From: Haplomitrium mnioides
Taxonomy: Eukaryota > Marchantiophyta > Haplomitriopsida > Calobryales
Length of the DNA stretch: 20,564 bases
NCBI GenBank assembly: GCA_049999725.1
Contig: JBNGIS010009279.1
Span: 1 to 20,564 of the forward strand
Direction: 5' to 3'
Program-made: the position numbers and the translations under genes
Shown here: one piece after another, positions 1 to 8,035 of the stretch
Numbering within the stretch: position 1 is the first letter of the stretch
How the letters are laid out: each line of letters starts with the position of its first letter
Notes under the pieces: model-generated
The model's input: the letters and a program-made list of their open reading frames with translations, nothing else
Databases searched by the model: none
What the model was told of the DNA's origin: nothing

Positions 1-322
1 CTATTTATACAAGAAAAGAGGGTGTCATCCCTCTTTCTTCACTTACAAGTCACTTCTAATTTCTACCCTAAAAGTGACTATCTACTAAAAGTGACTTCGA
101 AAGCAAGTAATTTTATCTCAACCCTAATAGTGACTCTCTAACATTTCCTTCACTCCTCTCTATTTTCTTATAAATAACACAACCTTAATCTTGTACTATT
201 ACATAATCCCCACCGTCTAATAGATAACGTACTCATCATTGCCACAACTTTCAAATATTTGCATAGCCTCTTGAGCATCATCAAGATTTGAAGAAGTTTA
301 CTAAGTAGCATCATGAATGAGC
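1..322 (-). mobile_element. Chromovirus 3' end, copy 1 (chromodomain tail plus U3 of LTR)
   Basis: Read on the minus strand, 322-190 encodes the tail of a chromodomain and the short C-terminal extension of a gypsy polyprotein. It holds HDAT, then SSNLDDAQEAMQIFES, with two adjacent stops (TAG, TAA) where copy 2 at 2055-2420 has a Trp and a Lys codon, and another stop further on. From about 186 down to 1 it is LTR U3, carrying repeats of the decamer AGTCACTTTT or close variants, and the window begins exactly on the TATA box (bases 1-9 are CTATTTATA, which is TATAAATAG on the minus strand). The whole segment aligns by eye with 1816-2175. Homology stops near 322, where an unrelated plus-strand integrase remnant begins. 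The piece is not functional. Assignment to the same family as copy 2 is firm; the age and the missing parts are not known. Confidence 0.75.
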
Positions 323-351
323 AGATGTATTGCATGTTTAGGCAGTTTCCT

Positions 352-1068
352 ATATGAGCAGATGTTTTGCAGGTTTGGGCCCCTACTGGAGCTAGTGAGT
401 GACCATAGTACGCACTTCATCAACTAGGTGATCAAGGATCTGACCTCAAAATACCTCGTCAAGCATCGCCGCACTACAACTTACCATCTGAAGGCTAACG
501 GGCTCACAAATAGGGCAAACAGGATCATGGGTAAGATCCTCAACAAAATTGTGGCATCAAACAAAGCAGACTGGGACCTCAAGCTACTAATAACAACCCA
601 TGCCTATAACTTGGCTTAAAAGACAACCATTGGCCACTGCCCATATTTCTTGGTCGTTGGACAACACGCTCTAGTGCTAGTGGAGTACGAGGTGCCCACA
701 AGAAGATTGTTGGAGGAGGAAAGGATGTCCAATGATCGAAGCAGGAGGGAAAGTTTATATAAGCTTGAGAGTTTGGAAGAAGAAAGAGAGCAAGCCCAAT
801 GGAAGTTGGAGCACCAACAGAGAGTCCGAAAGCAGCAGCATGACAAGGGCCTAAAGCCAACAGATCTTTGAGGGTGAAACCTGGTGCTGTTGTATAATAG
901 CCGCTTTGTACACTTCCCAAGGAAGTTACATACTAGGTGGATAGGTCTTTTTGTTTTGCAGAGGTTGCATTGAAACGGGTTAGAAGAATTGGAAATATTA
1001 GAGGGGTAGAAATTCACCAATCGAGTCCATTTTGACCGCCTCAAAAGGTACGTAAATCAAGAGGATGA
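352..1068 (+). pseudogene. Ty3/gypsy integrase C-terminal half, decayed
   Basis: This is the distal part of a gypsy integrase, the enzyme that inserts the element's cDNA into the genome. It starts at YEQMFCRFGP (352), passes the second catalytic Asp in ELVSD (near 395-409), and continues through VKHRRTTTYH (about 458-487) and LNKIVASNKADWDLKL (539-586). Beyond the core come VPTRRLLEEERM (690-725), a Glu/Gln-rich helical stretch, and the C-terminal FTNRVHFDRLKRY (1011-1049). The catalytic Glu expected after the NGLT motif is Asn here. There are in-frame stops at 414-416 (TAG), 617-619 (TAA) and after the LKPTDL motif near 869, and the last motif lies in a shifted frame. The N-terminal zinc finger, first catalytic Asp, RT and RNase H are absent upstream. 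A second copy sits inverted at 6862-7777. Family call is strong; function is lost. Confidence 0.85.
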
Positions 1069-1079
1069 TGGAGGGAGAC

Positions 1080-1299
1080 TAGGGTCAATCTGTTTGGAGA
1101 ATCCAAGTTGAAAGGTGTGAGTGTGTTGGATGTGTGAGTGGGGCGAGAGTGTGGGTGTGTGAGTACGTAAGTTTGTGAAATTGCACTACGACAACTTTTT
1201 GTCTAGCCACGCAGCGACCACTTCGAAGGAGGTAACTAGCATAGCTGATTACCGGAGAAAGGTGTTCGCATGATGCTTCACACTTAAAGGGGGGAATTA
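1080..1299 (+). other. GT-rich leader and polypurine tract of the plus-strand gypsy element
   Basis: After the integrase there is a GT/GA-rich stretch (about 1115-1180) and then, directly before the LTR, a purine run at 1285-1296 (AAAGGGGGGAA). In LTR retrotransposons such a run primes plus-strand DNA synthesis and lies immediately 5' of the 3' LTR; here three bases (TTA) separate it from the TG of the LTR. The minus-strand element at 6632-6861 has the equivalent layout, with GT-rich DNA and then a purine run abutting its LTR. That agreement fixes the direction of the L-family LTR. Confidence 0.7.
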
Positions 1300-1577
1300 T
1301 GTCAGCCGGTGATATGAGGCTCTAGGGATGAGCTTTTGGAATCAAAGGTCCCAATGAGGCAATTCCTCTTTCATAAGTGTTTAAGTACCTCGGAAGTAAC
1401 GAAACAACTCCAATCAGCGAGTAAGAGTGGATCGCTTGGATTTGAGGAGTGGAATTGGGCCATGACGTGGAAGGAAGGGAGGTTGACAGAAAAATGGCTA
1501 GCATAATCGTTTGGTAGTAGGAGATGGGAGTTGTGGCAGCCATCGAATGGAGGCACCACTAAAATTCAAAGGAAGCG
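1300..1577 (+). mobile_element. Start of an L-family LTR, truncated
   Basis: The segment begins TGTCAGCCGGTGATATGAGG right after a polypurine tract, as a 3' LTR should. It matches the reverse complement of the 3'-most bases of the LTR at 3796-6631, and also 7778-8035. Shared landmarks include the AAGTACCTCGGAAGTA region near 1383, the AGTGGATCGC region near 1427, and GCACCACT followed by AAATTCAAA near 1552-1570. Homology ends at about 1577, so only some 280 bp of a roughly 3-kb LTR survive. The next DNA belongs to the chromovirus LTR. The exact junction is unresolved within about 20 bp. Confidence 0.7.
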
Positions 1578-2040
1578 GACTCGAACCTACGAGCTTCACT
1601 AAAATACAAGGATCACAGCCAGAGCAGGTGTAAAAGAATCTCAAAGACCAAATCCAAATGAGTGAAAACTCATGGTGAACTCTAATAGAGTTCTTCAACC
1701 AAAAGCAATTCAAGGTCCAAGCTAAGACCAAGAGTGCAAGCAAAAGCCAAGCAACCAAAGAACCCAAGTGATTCGAGAGGAACTCCAGAATGAGGAGTGG
1801 GGCTAAGAAGCCCTTCTATTTATACAAGAGAAGAGGGTGTCATCCTTCCTTCTTCACTTACAAGTCACTTCTCATTTCAGCCTTAAAAAAGACTCTCTAT
1901 CAAAAGTGACTTCGAATGCTAGTAACCTAAAAGTAACTCTCTACCAAAAGTGACTTCAAAGGCAAGTAATCCAATCTTAACCCTAAAAGTGACTCACTAC
2001 CACTTCCTTCACTCCTCTCTATTTTCTCTTAAACAACACA
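1578..2040 (-). mobile_element. Chromovirus 3' LTR, copy 2
   Basis: This lies directly downstream, on the minus strand, of the chromodomain coding end at 2055. It starts with TGTTGTTTAAGAG at about 2040 or 2038. The U3 part (2040-1826) carries several copies of AGTCACTTTT, and a TATA box follows at 1816-1824. The remaining bases to about 1578 would be R and U5. U3 and the TATA box are duplicated at 1-186. The LTR is short (about 460 bp) compared with the 3-kb L-family LTRs nearby. No clear purine tract is seen at its upstream edge. The right-hand, U3 end is well supported by the two copies; the U5 end near 1578 has no second copy to define it. Confidence 0.6.
1816..1824 (-). promoter_or_regulatory. 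TATA box of the chromovirus LTR
   Basis: The minus strand reads TATAAATAG, a strong plant TATA box. It is placed about 215 bp into the LTR and preceded by the AGTCACTTTT repeats. The same motif, in the same context, opens the window at 1-9, so it is conserved between the two copies. Confidence 0.6.
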
Positions 2041-2054
2041 ACCTTATGCTTGTA

Positions 2055-2420
2055 CTATTGCATAATCCCCGCCATGTAGTCGATGACGACATCGTCATAA
2101 CTACAACTTTCAAAAATTTTAATAGCTTCTTGAGCATTATGAAGATTTGAAGAAGGTTTCCAAGTAGTATCATGAAGTGGATAGCCTTTCCACAAAACCT
2201 TGTATTGAACTTGTGAATGCCACTTGCGCTTAATAACTCTTTTCGCCAAAATGCAGTCTACTTCAAATTCTTCATGATCATCAAGATCAATGGCCGGAGG
2301 ATTAGTAAGACCAAATGTAAGAACTTTCCTCTCAAAATGCCTATACCATGTGCAAAAATCTCTCTTTGGTACATCACTTTGCTTGATTGGAATTTTCCAA
2401 TAGCCACTTCGAAGATCCAA
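2055..2420 (-). pseudogene. In-frame join of reverse transcriptase to chromodomain (internally deleted chromovirus pol)
   Basis: A 121-codon open frame begins in the RT palm (DLRSGYWKI, residues 2-10) and runs to FGLTNPPA (residues 36-43). From residue 44 it becomes the linker and chromodomain (about residues 50-105). In a complete chromovirus the catalytic Asp pair, RNase H and integrase lie between these points; all are missing, and the cut near 2290-2296 keeps the frame. The chromodomain, which in this family binds modified histone tails and steers integration, keeps its fold signature: F52 in FEVD, the Y73, W77 and Y80 cluster in YKVLWKGY, and TTW at 85-87. The frame ends with TAG at 2055. 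Both families are recognised with confidence. Whether the short protein was ever made is unknown; an old deletion with a fortuitously open frame is the simplest reading. Confidence 0.85.
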
Positions 2421-2432
2421 CTTAGAAAAGAA

Positions 2433-2876
2433 TCATGCACCACTCAATTGATCAAACAAATCATCAATACGAGGTAGAGGATAGACATTCTTCACTGCTT
2501 GAATGTTGAATCTTCGATAATCTGTACAAAGACAAAATCCACCATCTTTCTTTGGTACAAAGAATATCGGATCTCCCCGAGGAGAAGTTATGTGTTGAAT
2601 GAAATCCTTATGAAGAAGATCCATCAATGTCTTTTGAAGCTTCTGTAATTCTTGTGGTAATAGCTCATATATAGGTTGATTATAAGGAGTGCTTCTCGAC
2701 ATCAACTCAACCCAAAAAGGCATTACTTGCTTATCTCGTAACCCATTTGGCAAATCCTCCAGAAACATATGCACAAACTCTTTCAAAATATCATCTATCA
2801 TTAAGGTAGACACACCTTTTCCCCATTCCTTACTCAAGTCCATTATGGGCTTAATCCAAATAGCAAAGACTGGCAA
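2433..2876 (-). pseudogene. Chromovirus reverse transcriptase, N-terminal half
   Basis: This is the fingers and early palm region of a gypsy reverse transcriptase, which copies element RNA into DNA. It carries the usual order of motifs: [13 protein letters not shown] (the DVF..PxGLPP region), the [16 protein letters not shown] region, [21 protein letters not shown], and [17 protein letters not shown] stop just after LSGA (about 2433-2435) separates it from KLDLRSGYW, the next RT motif, which is in the same frame in the join at 2055-2420. Upstream it connects across a further stop to the protease linker (KKSKSVQHVNSME, about 2921-2883). The first catalytic Asp (in KLDL) is present just past the stop, but the YxDD pair is deleted. 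Not functional. Confidence 0.85.
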
Positions 2877-2889
2877 CTCTTACTCCATT

Positions 2890-3494
2890 GAATTAACATG
2901 CTGAACTGACTTAGACTTCTTCACCAACGGTGTCGAACACCCTAAAAGAAATTTCTTACCTTATAAGGTAACTTGAATTTGTCGCTTTCTCTAATTAAAT
3001 TGAGGAGACCTTTCTTCAACCCAAGGAAGTCATAAAATGATGTCATATTGTATAGGTGCAATAAAAAATTGCATAGATTCTGTATACTCTTTTCCAATCC
3101 TTAGAAGGAATGACTTTTGAGAACAAAACACGTCATGCTTTTGGCCATCAGCTATAATTACAATACTCCCCTTGATAGGCCTATATTTTTCTTTGACTAT
3201 CTTAGCAAAAACGTAGTGACATAAAAAATTTTCAGAACTCCCACTATCGACCAACATTCTATAAGAGTACTCCTTGATCATACCATCAAGATGAAACAAG
3301 GTACCTCGAATTCTTGTAAGAATTTTAATTCCATTAGAGCTTGCAAGGTTTAGAGAATGCTTCACAAATGGTTGAGGACAAGATCTTTCTTGTATAGTCG
3401 TGAGTAATGAGTCATGCCGCTTCGCTATAGGCATTGCTTCTTTTAATTGAGTAGGCTCTGTCATAGTAACTTCTATTCTCATGCGAGGCCTCAA
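2890..3494 (-). pseudogene. Chromovirus aspartic protease and linker
   Basis: The minus-strand frame 3494-3030 contains a retropepsin-like domain, the enzyme that cuts the element's polyprotein. The active-site motif LVDSGSSENFL, with catalytic Asp in DSGS, sits in the middle of the frame, followed by the VIIADGQ flap region and FFIAPIQYDIIL. A stop (TGA) follows DIIL, where the family has Gly. Reading through it gives LPWVEERSPQFN, a second stop, and a linker rich in Lys (RKRQIQVTL) leading to RT. The N-terminal part (TQLKEAMPIAKRHDS) is the gag-protease spacer. Catalytic Asp is intact but the frame is broken at least three times before RT. Confidence 0.8.
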
Positions 3495-3497
3495 TCC

Positions 3498-3795
3498 TCA
3501 AACAAAGTGGTCTACAGCTTCTTCTTCTCTTATATCAAGAATTTGCATAATTGTATTGTGAAAATATATCACGTAACTTCTCACTGTACCAAGTTGCTTC
3601 AATTCGATCAATCGATCTCTTGCTATTTTTGAAGAATTTACAACCCTTAATCTTGAAATCACTCCTTCTTTGAACTCATGCCAAAAAATAGGAGCAACAA
3701 ATCCACGTTGTGCTTGTTCTATTTGATATCTCCACCAAGTCTTTGCAACTCCTTCTAACTGGCTTGCCACAATTAGAATTCGCCGACTATCCTCT
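3498..3795 (-). pseudogene. Chromovirus gag fragment
   Basis: This matches the retrotransposon gag (capsid) domain. Seen in order are ILIVASQLEGVAKTWWRYQ (3780-3724), the F-W-HEFKEG region, then RDRLIELKQLGTVRSYVIYF and ILDIREEEAVDHFV. The pattern of W-W, then F followed by L..LKQ.G.V..Y, is the core of the plant gypsy gag fold. The N-terminal part is missing: the coding sequence meets the end of the L-family LTR at 3796 with no leader or primer-binding site in between, so that LTR appears to have landed in this gag. A zinc knuckle is not seen before the protease. Confidence 0.75.
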
Positions 3796-5160
3796 TGTCA
3801 CTCCTCTCCTTCAGGTTTTAACCTTCACAAGTGCCACTTGAAAGGCAGGAGAGGACAAAAATAGGAGAATAAGGTTCTTTTGTGAGATGGCTCTTATCCA
3901 ATTATCACTTTGAGGCTTTAAGGAATCTCTCTTTAACTAACAAGCCATTTCCTTACCTCAACATTAACATCAGCCTCTAATCTGCTCATTCACCTCCAAT
4001 ACCATAATACCCATGCACATAAACCCAAGTATCTCTGTGGTAATCTTCAATGTATTTCAAGGCTCCTAAATCTAGACCCAACCACCTTGTATACACTTCA
4101 AGAGCATAATGTAATGACCCGAGTGTCACAAAACAATGACAATGGACTTGACTCCTTCTCACAAGATTGTCCTAGGATCTGAACAAATAGAATACCTATC
4201 TACTCCTAGTCTTAAATGTTTCTTATACAATGCAACATAATTCAAACCAAACTAATACACTTTTACACAAATACATTGCACTTCACCAAAATTAGAGGCC
4301 TTACAGGACCACCAAGGCTGATCTCCTTAACAGACTCCTCCCTTTCTTAACTCACAACCTCCAACTTCCTTCTAATCTCCAGGCACACACCATTCTTCCG
4401 GATAGTTTTTTAACTTCCCTCACAAGAAGCCTTGGATTTACTTCCTTAGGTTCGAAAGAGGATTTCTTTAACTTCTACCTCTGGAAGACAGTCCTCCCGA
4501 CTACTTGTAGCTTACTTCACCTTTGAGCCTTGAACAAGTCTTCTCCGCAATGCGTAGACACTAACGCAACTACCCTCTACTCAACTCAACTTGAAAGATT
4601 ACACGAGAGCACACTTCCAGCACTTCTTTGTTGATGCTTCTGCACAAGGGATGTAGAGACGACCCTAAGATGCCACTTGGCAGCCTCTCCCAAATTCTCA
4701 ATAGACATGACTCCCTTCAATTCTCCCGTATCGATTCACCTTCGCTACAGGTCCACCCGTAGGGATGAGTTCACCTAGATTTCCCGAGCCTCTAGAGCTC
4801 CCGGCCTAGCAATTCTGAGTCCTCTCTTGTCCACCTCCACCATTGCTAGCCTCCTGCACGAGTACACCTGCCTCACGTAAACTCTCACTCGAGTCCATTG
4901 ATGTCTTACCTCATTGCAACTTCCTGTCTCGAGATCGCTTGCACGTTTCTACCTTGCTTGCACACCAACCTGATCAAACTCGAAGCCCATCCATGTATAC
5001 CCCTCGTGCTTCCGCCCCTATAAATCCTTCCCATTTGAAAAGGTTGTTATTCTCGTTAGGCTCGGCTCCGGACGTGGCAATACCTGTTTCGTCTATTTGC
5101 AAAATGCTTCCAAGTACAACGGTCATACGGGGTCAAGTCCAAAGAATCTTGCAGACTCAG

Positions 5161-5262
5161 ATTCCAAAAATTCCCGTGGAACCGAGCTCGAAGAACCCCA
5201 AGGAACAAAGTTCTGAAAATCCCCGTGGAATAGAGTTATGAAGAATCTCGAGGAACCTTGAG
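5161..5262. repeat. Short tandem repeat in LTR copy A (about 27-30 bp unit)
   Basis: Three to four degenerate units follow the pattern CCCGTGGAA, GAGTT or GAGCT, then GAAGAA or GAAAAT. Copy B has a comparable degenerate stretch at about 16285-16370 (CCCGCGGAACC, then CCTCGGAACAGAGTTTTGAAG), so the array predates the split of the two LTRs. Confidence 0.55.
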
Positions 5263-5315
5263 CCCGCTATTGACTTTTCCTCCATGGCCCCCGTCCAACG
5301 ACGTCTTCAACTCGA

Positions 5316-5838
5316 AAGTTGGACCGCCACACTGACTTCCGTTCGTGGTTGACTTCCTTTTGACCCGAAGGATCCAATGGGCTCCTCTAAAGCGCCACGT
5401 ATCTGAAGGAAGTTGGATTGCCACGCTAACCTTTGTTTGTTGTTGACTTCTCTCTGCCCCAAATGATCCAACGGGCTACTCCGAAGCGCCACGTATCCGA
5501 GGTAGCGCCGTTCGACATTGTTTTCAACACGCAAGGTGGACCACCACGTTGACCTTCGACCGTGGTTGACTTCTCTCTGACACAAAGGATCCAACAAGCT
5601 CCTTCAAAGCGCCACATATCCAAGGTACTGCCATCCGACACCATTTTCAATGGGGAAGTTGGACAACCACCTTTGACTTGTAGTTCCGAAGTTGACCTCA
5701 GTCTGAGGAATCCTACGAGCTCCTCCGAAGTGCCACGTGTCCTAAGGAGCGCCGTTTGACGTCATTTTCAATTGAGAAGCTTGACCGTCACGCTGACTTG
5801 ATTCCGAAGAATCCAACGGGCTCCTTTAAAGTGCCACA
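5316..5838. repeat. Tandem array of about 122-bp units in LTR copy A
   Basis: Unit starts (AAGTTGGACCGCCAC or close) lie at 5316, 5410, 5533, 5656 and 5777, so the spacing is 94, 123, 123 and 121 bp; the first unit has lost about 28 bp. Each unit carries one or more TTGAC cores, a GATCCAACGGGCTCC-like block and a GCCACGT-like block. One unit has the full palindrome CACGTG at 5734-5739. About nine TTGAC occur by eye between 5270 and 5785. Confidence 0.75.
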
Positions 5839-5864
5839 TGTTCGCTAAATCTTTGAGACACCTC

Positions 5865-6060
5865 CTGAAGATGCCACGTTTCTACAATAGCCCGCAGACA
5901 CCCTGTGTCTGCCATGTCTCCGCAAAATCTCCTTGGACATACTTGAGGACACCACGTTTGTGCAAAGGCTCGTGGACACCATGCGCCTGCCACGTCTCTG
6001 TTGAATCTCCTTGAACACTCTTGAGGACGCAATGTTTCCGCAAAGGCTCGCGGACACTAA
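5865..6060. repeat. Tandem array of about 78-bp units in LTR copy A
   Basis: Three units start at 5865, 5942 and 6020 with CTTGAGGACACCACG or a close variant, each followed by GCAAAGGCTCG-like and CTGCCACGTCTC-like blocks. The third unit is incomplete. Copy B has a related but more degenerate stretch near 17330-17450. Confidence 0.7.
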
Positions 6061-6631
6061 AAGAAGGGGTTGTAGACCTCAGTAGAACCCGTTAATGCCT
6101 GAGGGATCTGAGCGTCCCCCAATCCTTGACGTAGTCACGACTTACGAAGGCCCCAACCCCCTCCTTCCTCTTCCCGATATCTGCTTCTGGTGGGCGGCAT
6201 TTGAAAGCTTGCATTGTAGCATTTCCTTGTCTGTGGTCCCCCTCACATGTTGGCGCTCTTCGACCTCTGCCCCGCAGCTTTGATCCTCCTCCTCTGGCCC
6301 CTGCTCCTTCCTCACCTCCGAGGTCACTCTTCCTTTCCCCTCTCGGTTGTTTGTCTCTAGTGAGTGCTTTGCTCCTCCCTGCTAGGGCCTCGATTATTGC
6401 CTCTCAATGATACTTAAGCTCTCTTCTACTTTTGTTGAATTTAAGTGGTGCCCCCCCACTTGCTGGCTACCACAGATCCCTTCTCATCTTCCAAAATGAT
6501 CACCTTCCACACCTCGTATCCATGCGATCCATTGCTTCTGAGGTACTTTAACCCTTATAAGAGAGCGATCTTTCCAATGCCACCTCCAATTTTATGAATT
6601 CTTCCTTAGTTCCCCATGTCACTGGTTGACA

Positions 6632-6861
6632 CAACTTCCCCTTCAATTGTAAAGCGACCTTACGAACACCCTTCTCCGCTCATCAATTCCACTAGTTGTC
6701 TCCTCCATAATGGTCACTGCTTGGCTAATCCAAGATTGCTGAAGTGTAATTCCACAAACACCCACACACACTCACACACCCAACACACCTACACACACAC
6801 ACCTGCTGACCTGGAATCTCCGATTGGATCACCCTCGGTCCCCCTCCTTCCTCCTCCAGGT
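6632..6861 (-). other. Leader with polypurine tract and CA/GT microsatellite (minus-strand element)
   Basis: Read on the minus strand, the integrase end is followed by imperfect GT-rich DNA (plus-strand CA/CT/CC-rich at about 6757-6803), then a purine run GAAGGGGAAG (about 6646-6637), then the LTR start at 6631. The order matches 1080-1299 in the opposite direction. The microsatellite explains the Thr/His-rich frame seen on the plus strand here, which is not a gene. Confidence 0.65.
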
Positions 6862-7777
6862 TTAAGTACCTCTTGAGGCGGTCAAAATGCACTCGATTAG
6901 CAAACTAATGACCCTCCAACGTCTCCAATTTTGCTGATCCATTTGGATGCAATTTTTTCAACACAAAGGAGCCCATCCATCTCGTGTGTAACTTCCTTGG
7001 GAAAAGCACAAGCCTGCTATCATATAGCAGCACCAGGTTTGCCTCCTAGAGGCCAGCTGGTTTCAGGCCCTTATCGTGGTGTTGCTTCCACAATTGTTGT
7101 TGGTGCTCTAACTTACCCTTGGCTTGATCTCTGGCTTCCTCCAAGCTCTCCAACTAATATAACCTCTCCCTCCTGTTCCAATCATCTACCATCCTCTCCT
7201 CCTCCAGCAGTCGGTTGGTAGGCACTTCATACTCCACTGGCATCAGAGTGTGCTGTCCAAAGACTAAGAAATGGGGGCAGTGGCTAGTTGTGGTCTTGTT
7301 AGCCAAGGGTTGTAGTTAGCAGCTTGAGATCCCAATCCGCCTTGTTGACTGCCACCGTCTTGCTGAGGATCTTACTCATAATCCCGTTTGCCCTTCCTGT
7401 AAGCCCATTAGCATTGGGATGATAGGTTGTGGTGCGACGGTGCTTGACCAAGTATCAAGTAGTCACGTCTTTGATTACCTGGTTGATGAAATGTGTACCT
7501 TGGTCACTCACTAGCTCTAGTGGGGGCCCGAATCTATAGAACATCTGTTCATATACGAAGGCAGCAATTGTCTTGGCATCATCCTTCCGAATGGCTTTGG
7601 CTTCCACCCACTTTGTTGCATAATTCGTAGCCAACAGGGTGAATTCTGTTGCCCTTGCAGGTGGAGGGTGCAATCGGGCCGATGAAATCAATTCCCCACT
7701 TTTCAAAGGGTGCTAGGGGTATAATCGGGACCAAGGGTTGATGCTTGTTAGTCATTGGCCTCCCTGTCCTCTAGCAT
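6862..7777 (-). pseudogene. Ty3/gypsy integrase, decayed (minus-strand copy)
   Basis: This holds most of a gypsy integrase. It starts at the last Cys of the N-terminal zinc finger region, followed by a stop and RTGRPMTNKHQPLVP (7776-7724). KWGIDFIGPI (about 7700-7671) is followed by a frameshift near 7655. The core runs from FTLLATNYATKWVEAKAI (7644-7591) through FVYEQMFYRFGPPLELVSDQ (7567-7508) to VKHRRTTTYH and NGLTGRANGIM (about 7397-7365). It ends with FANRVHFDRLKRYLN (6906-6862). The first catalytic Asp is Asn (ATNYA) and the catalytic Glu is Gly (NGLTGRA), so two of the three D-D-E residues are gone. More stops occur, one directly after DVTT (7455). The piece is cut at 7778 by an oppositely facing LTR start. 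It is clearly paralogous to 352-1068. Confidence 0.85.
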
Positions 7778-8035
7778 TATCAGCTAGTGACATGGAGCAC
7801 TAAGGAAGAATTCCTAAAATCGCAAGTACCATTGGAACAATCTCTCTCTTGTAAGTGCTAAAGTACCTCGAAAGTAGTGGATCTACTCCAATCACTGAGT
7901 ATGAGCGGATCGCATGAATCTAAGGAGTGGAACGGGATCGCTTCAGAAGGAGAGAAGGGAGCGGTGGAAGCGAGCAAATGGGAGATAATCGAGTTCGAGT
8001 GGGAAGGAGCATGATGGCTGCATTGGTTTGACTGA
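7778..8035 (+). mobile_element. Start of an L-family LTR, truncated and inverted relative to copy A
   Basis: The segment begins TATCAGCTAGTGACATGG; the first dinucleotide has changed from TG to TA. It then follows the LTR start seen at 1300 and, inverted, at 6631: the ACTAAGGAAGAATTC block near 7800, AAAGTACCTCGAAAGTAG near 7860, and GAGCGGATCGCATG near 7902. Similarity fades around 8030, where minus-strand gag sequence of another element begins. No purine tract precedes it; the neighbour on its left is the integrase remnant. It could be a truncated insertion or an inversion product. Confidence 0.65.

Larger units (their letters stand above)
3796..6631 (-). mobile_element. Full-length L-family LTR (copy A), 3' LTR of the minus-strand element
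   Basis: The plus strand reads TGTCACTCCTCTCC at 3796 and TTGACA ending at 6631, so the termini are TG..CA with the TGTCA/TGACA inverted pair. The minus-strand integrase at 7777-6862, its purine tract and the LTR start TGTCAACCAGTGACATGG (6631 downward) show the LTR runs right to left. It is about 2.84 kb, long for a gypsy LTR. Its 3' end matches 14738 onward and 20043 onward, and its 5' end matches 1300-1577 and 7778-8035. Copy A and copy C (20043) are closer to each other by eye than either is to copy B. It contains three tandem arrays, listed separately. Open frames inside it (for example 4843-5241 plus and 6616-6876 plus, the latter crossing its end) show no recognisable protein. Confidence 0.75.

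Noticed and set aside
5018-5027. TATA-like CTATAAATCC on the plus strand in LTR copy A
   Set aside because: It is on the strand opposite to the LTR's direction of transcription as set by integrase and the polypurine tract.
4843-5241. 132-codon plus-strand open frame
   Set aside because: It lies wholly inside LTR copy A, is antisense to the LTR, has no recognisable domain and includes the short tandem repeat.
3791-6636. Possible target-site duplication around LTR copy A (CCTCT and CAACT)
   Set aside because: Only 3 of 5 bases agree, and the right-hand flank is the polypurine-tract side of the same element, so a duplication is not expected there.
6616-6876. 86-codon plus-strand frame with a Thr/His-rich run
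   Set aside because: The run is the CA microsatellite in the leader of the minus-strand element, and the frame crosses the LTR boundary.
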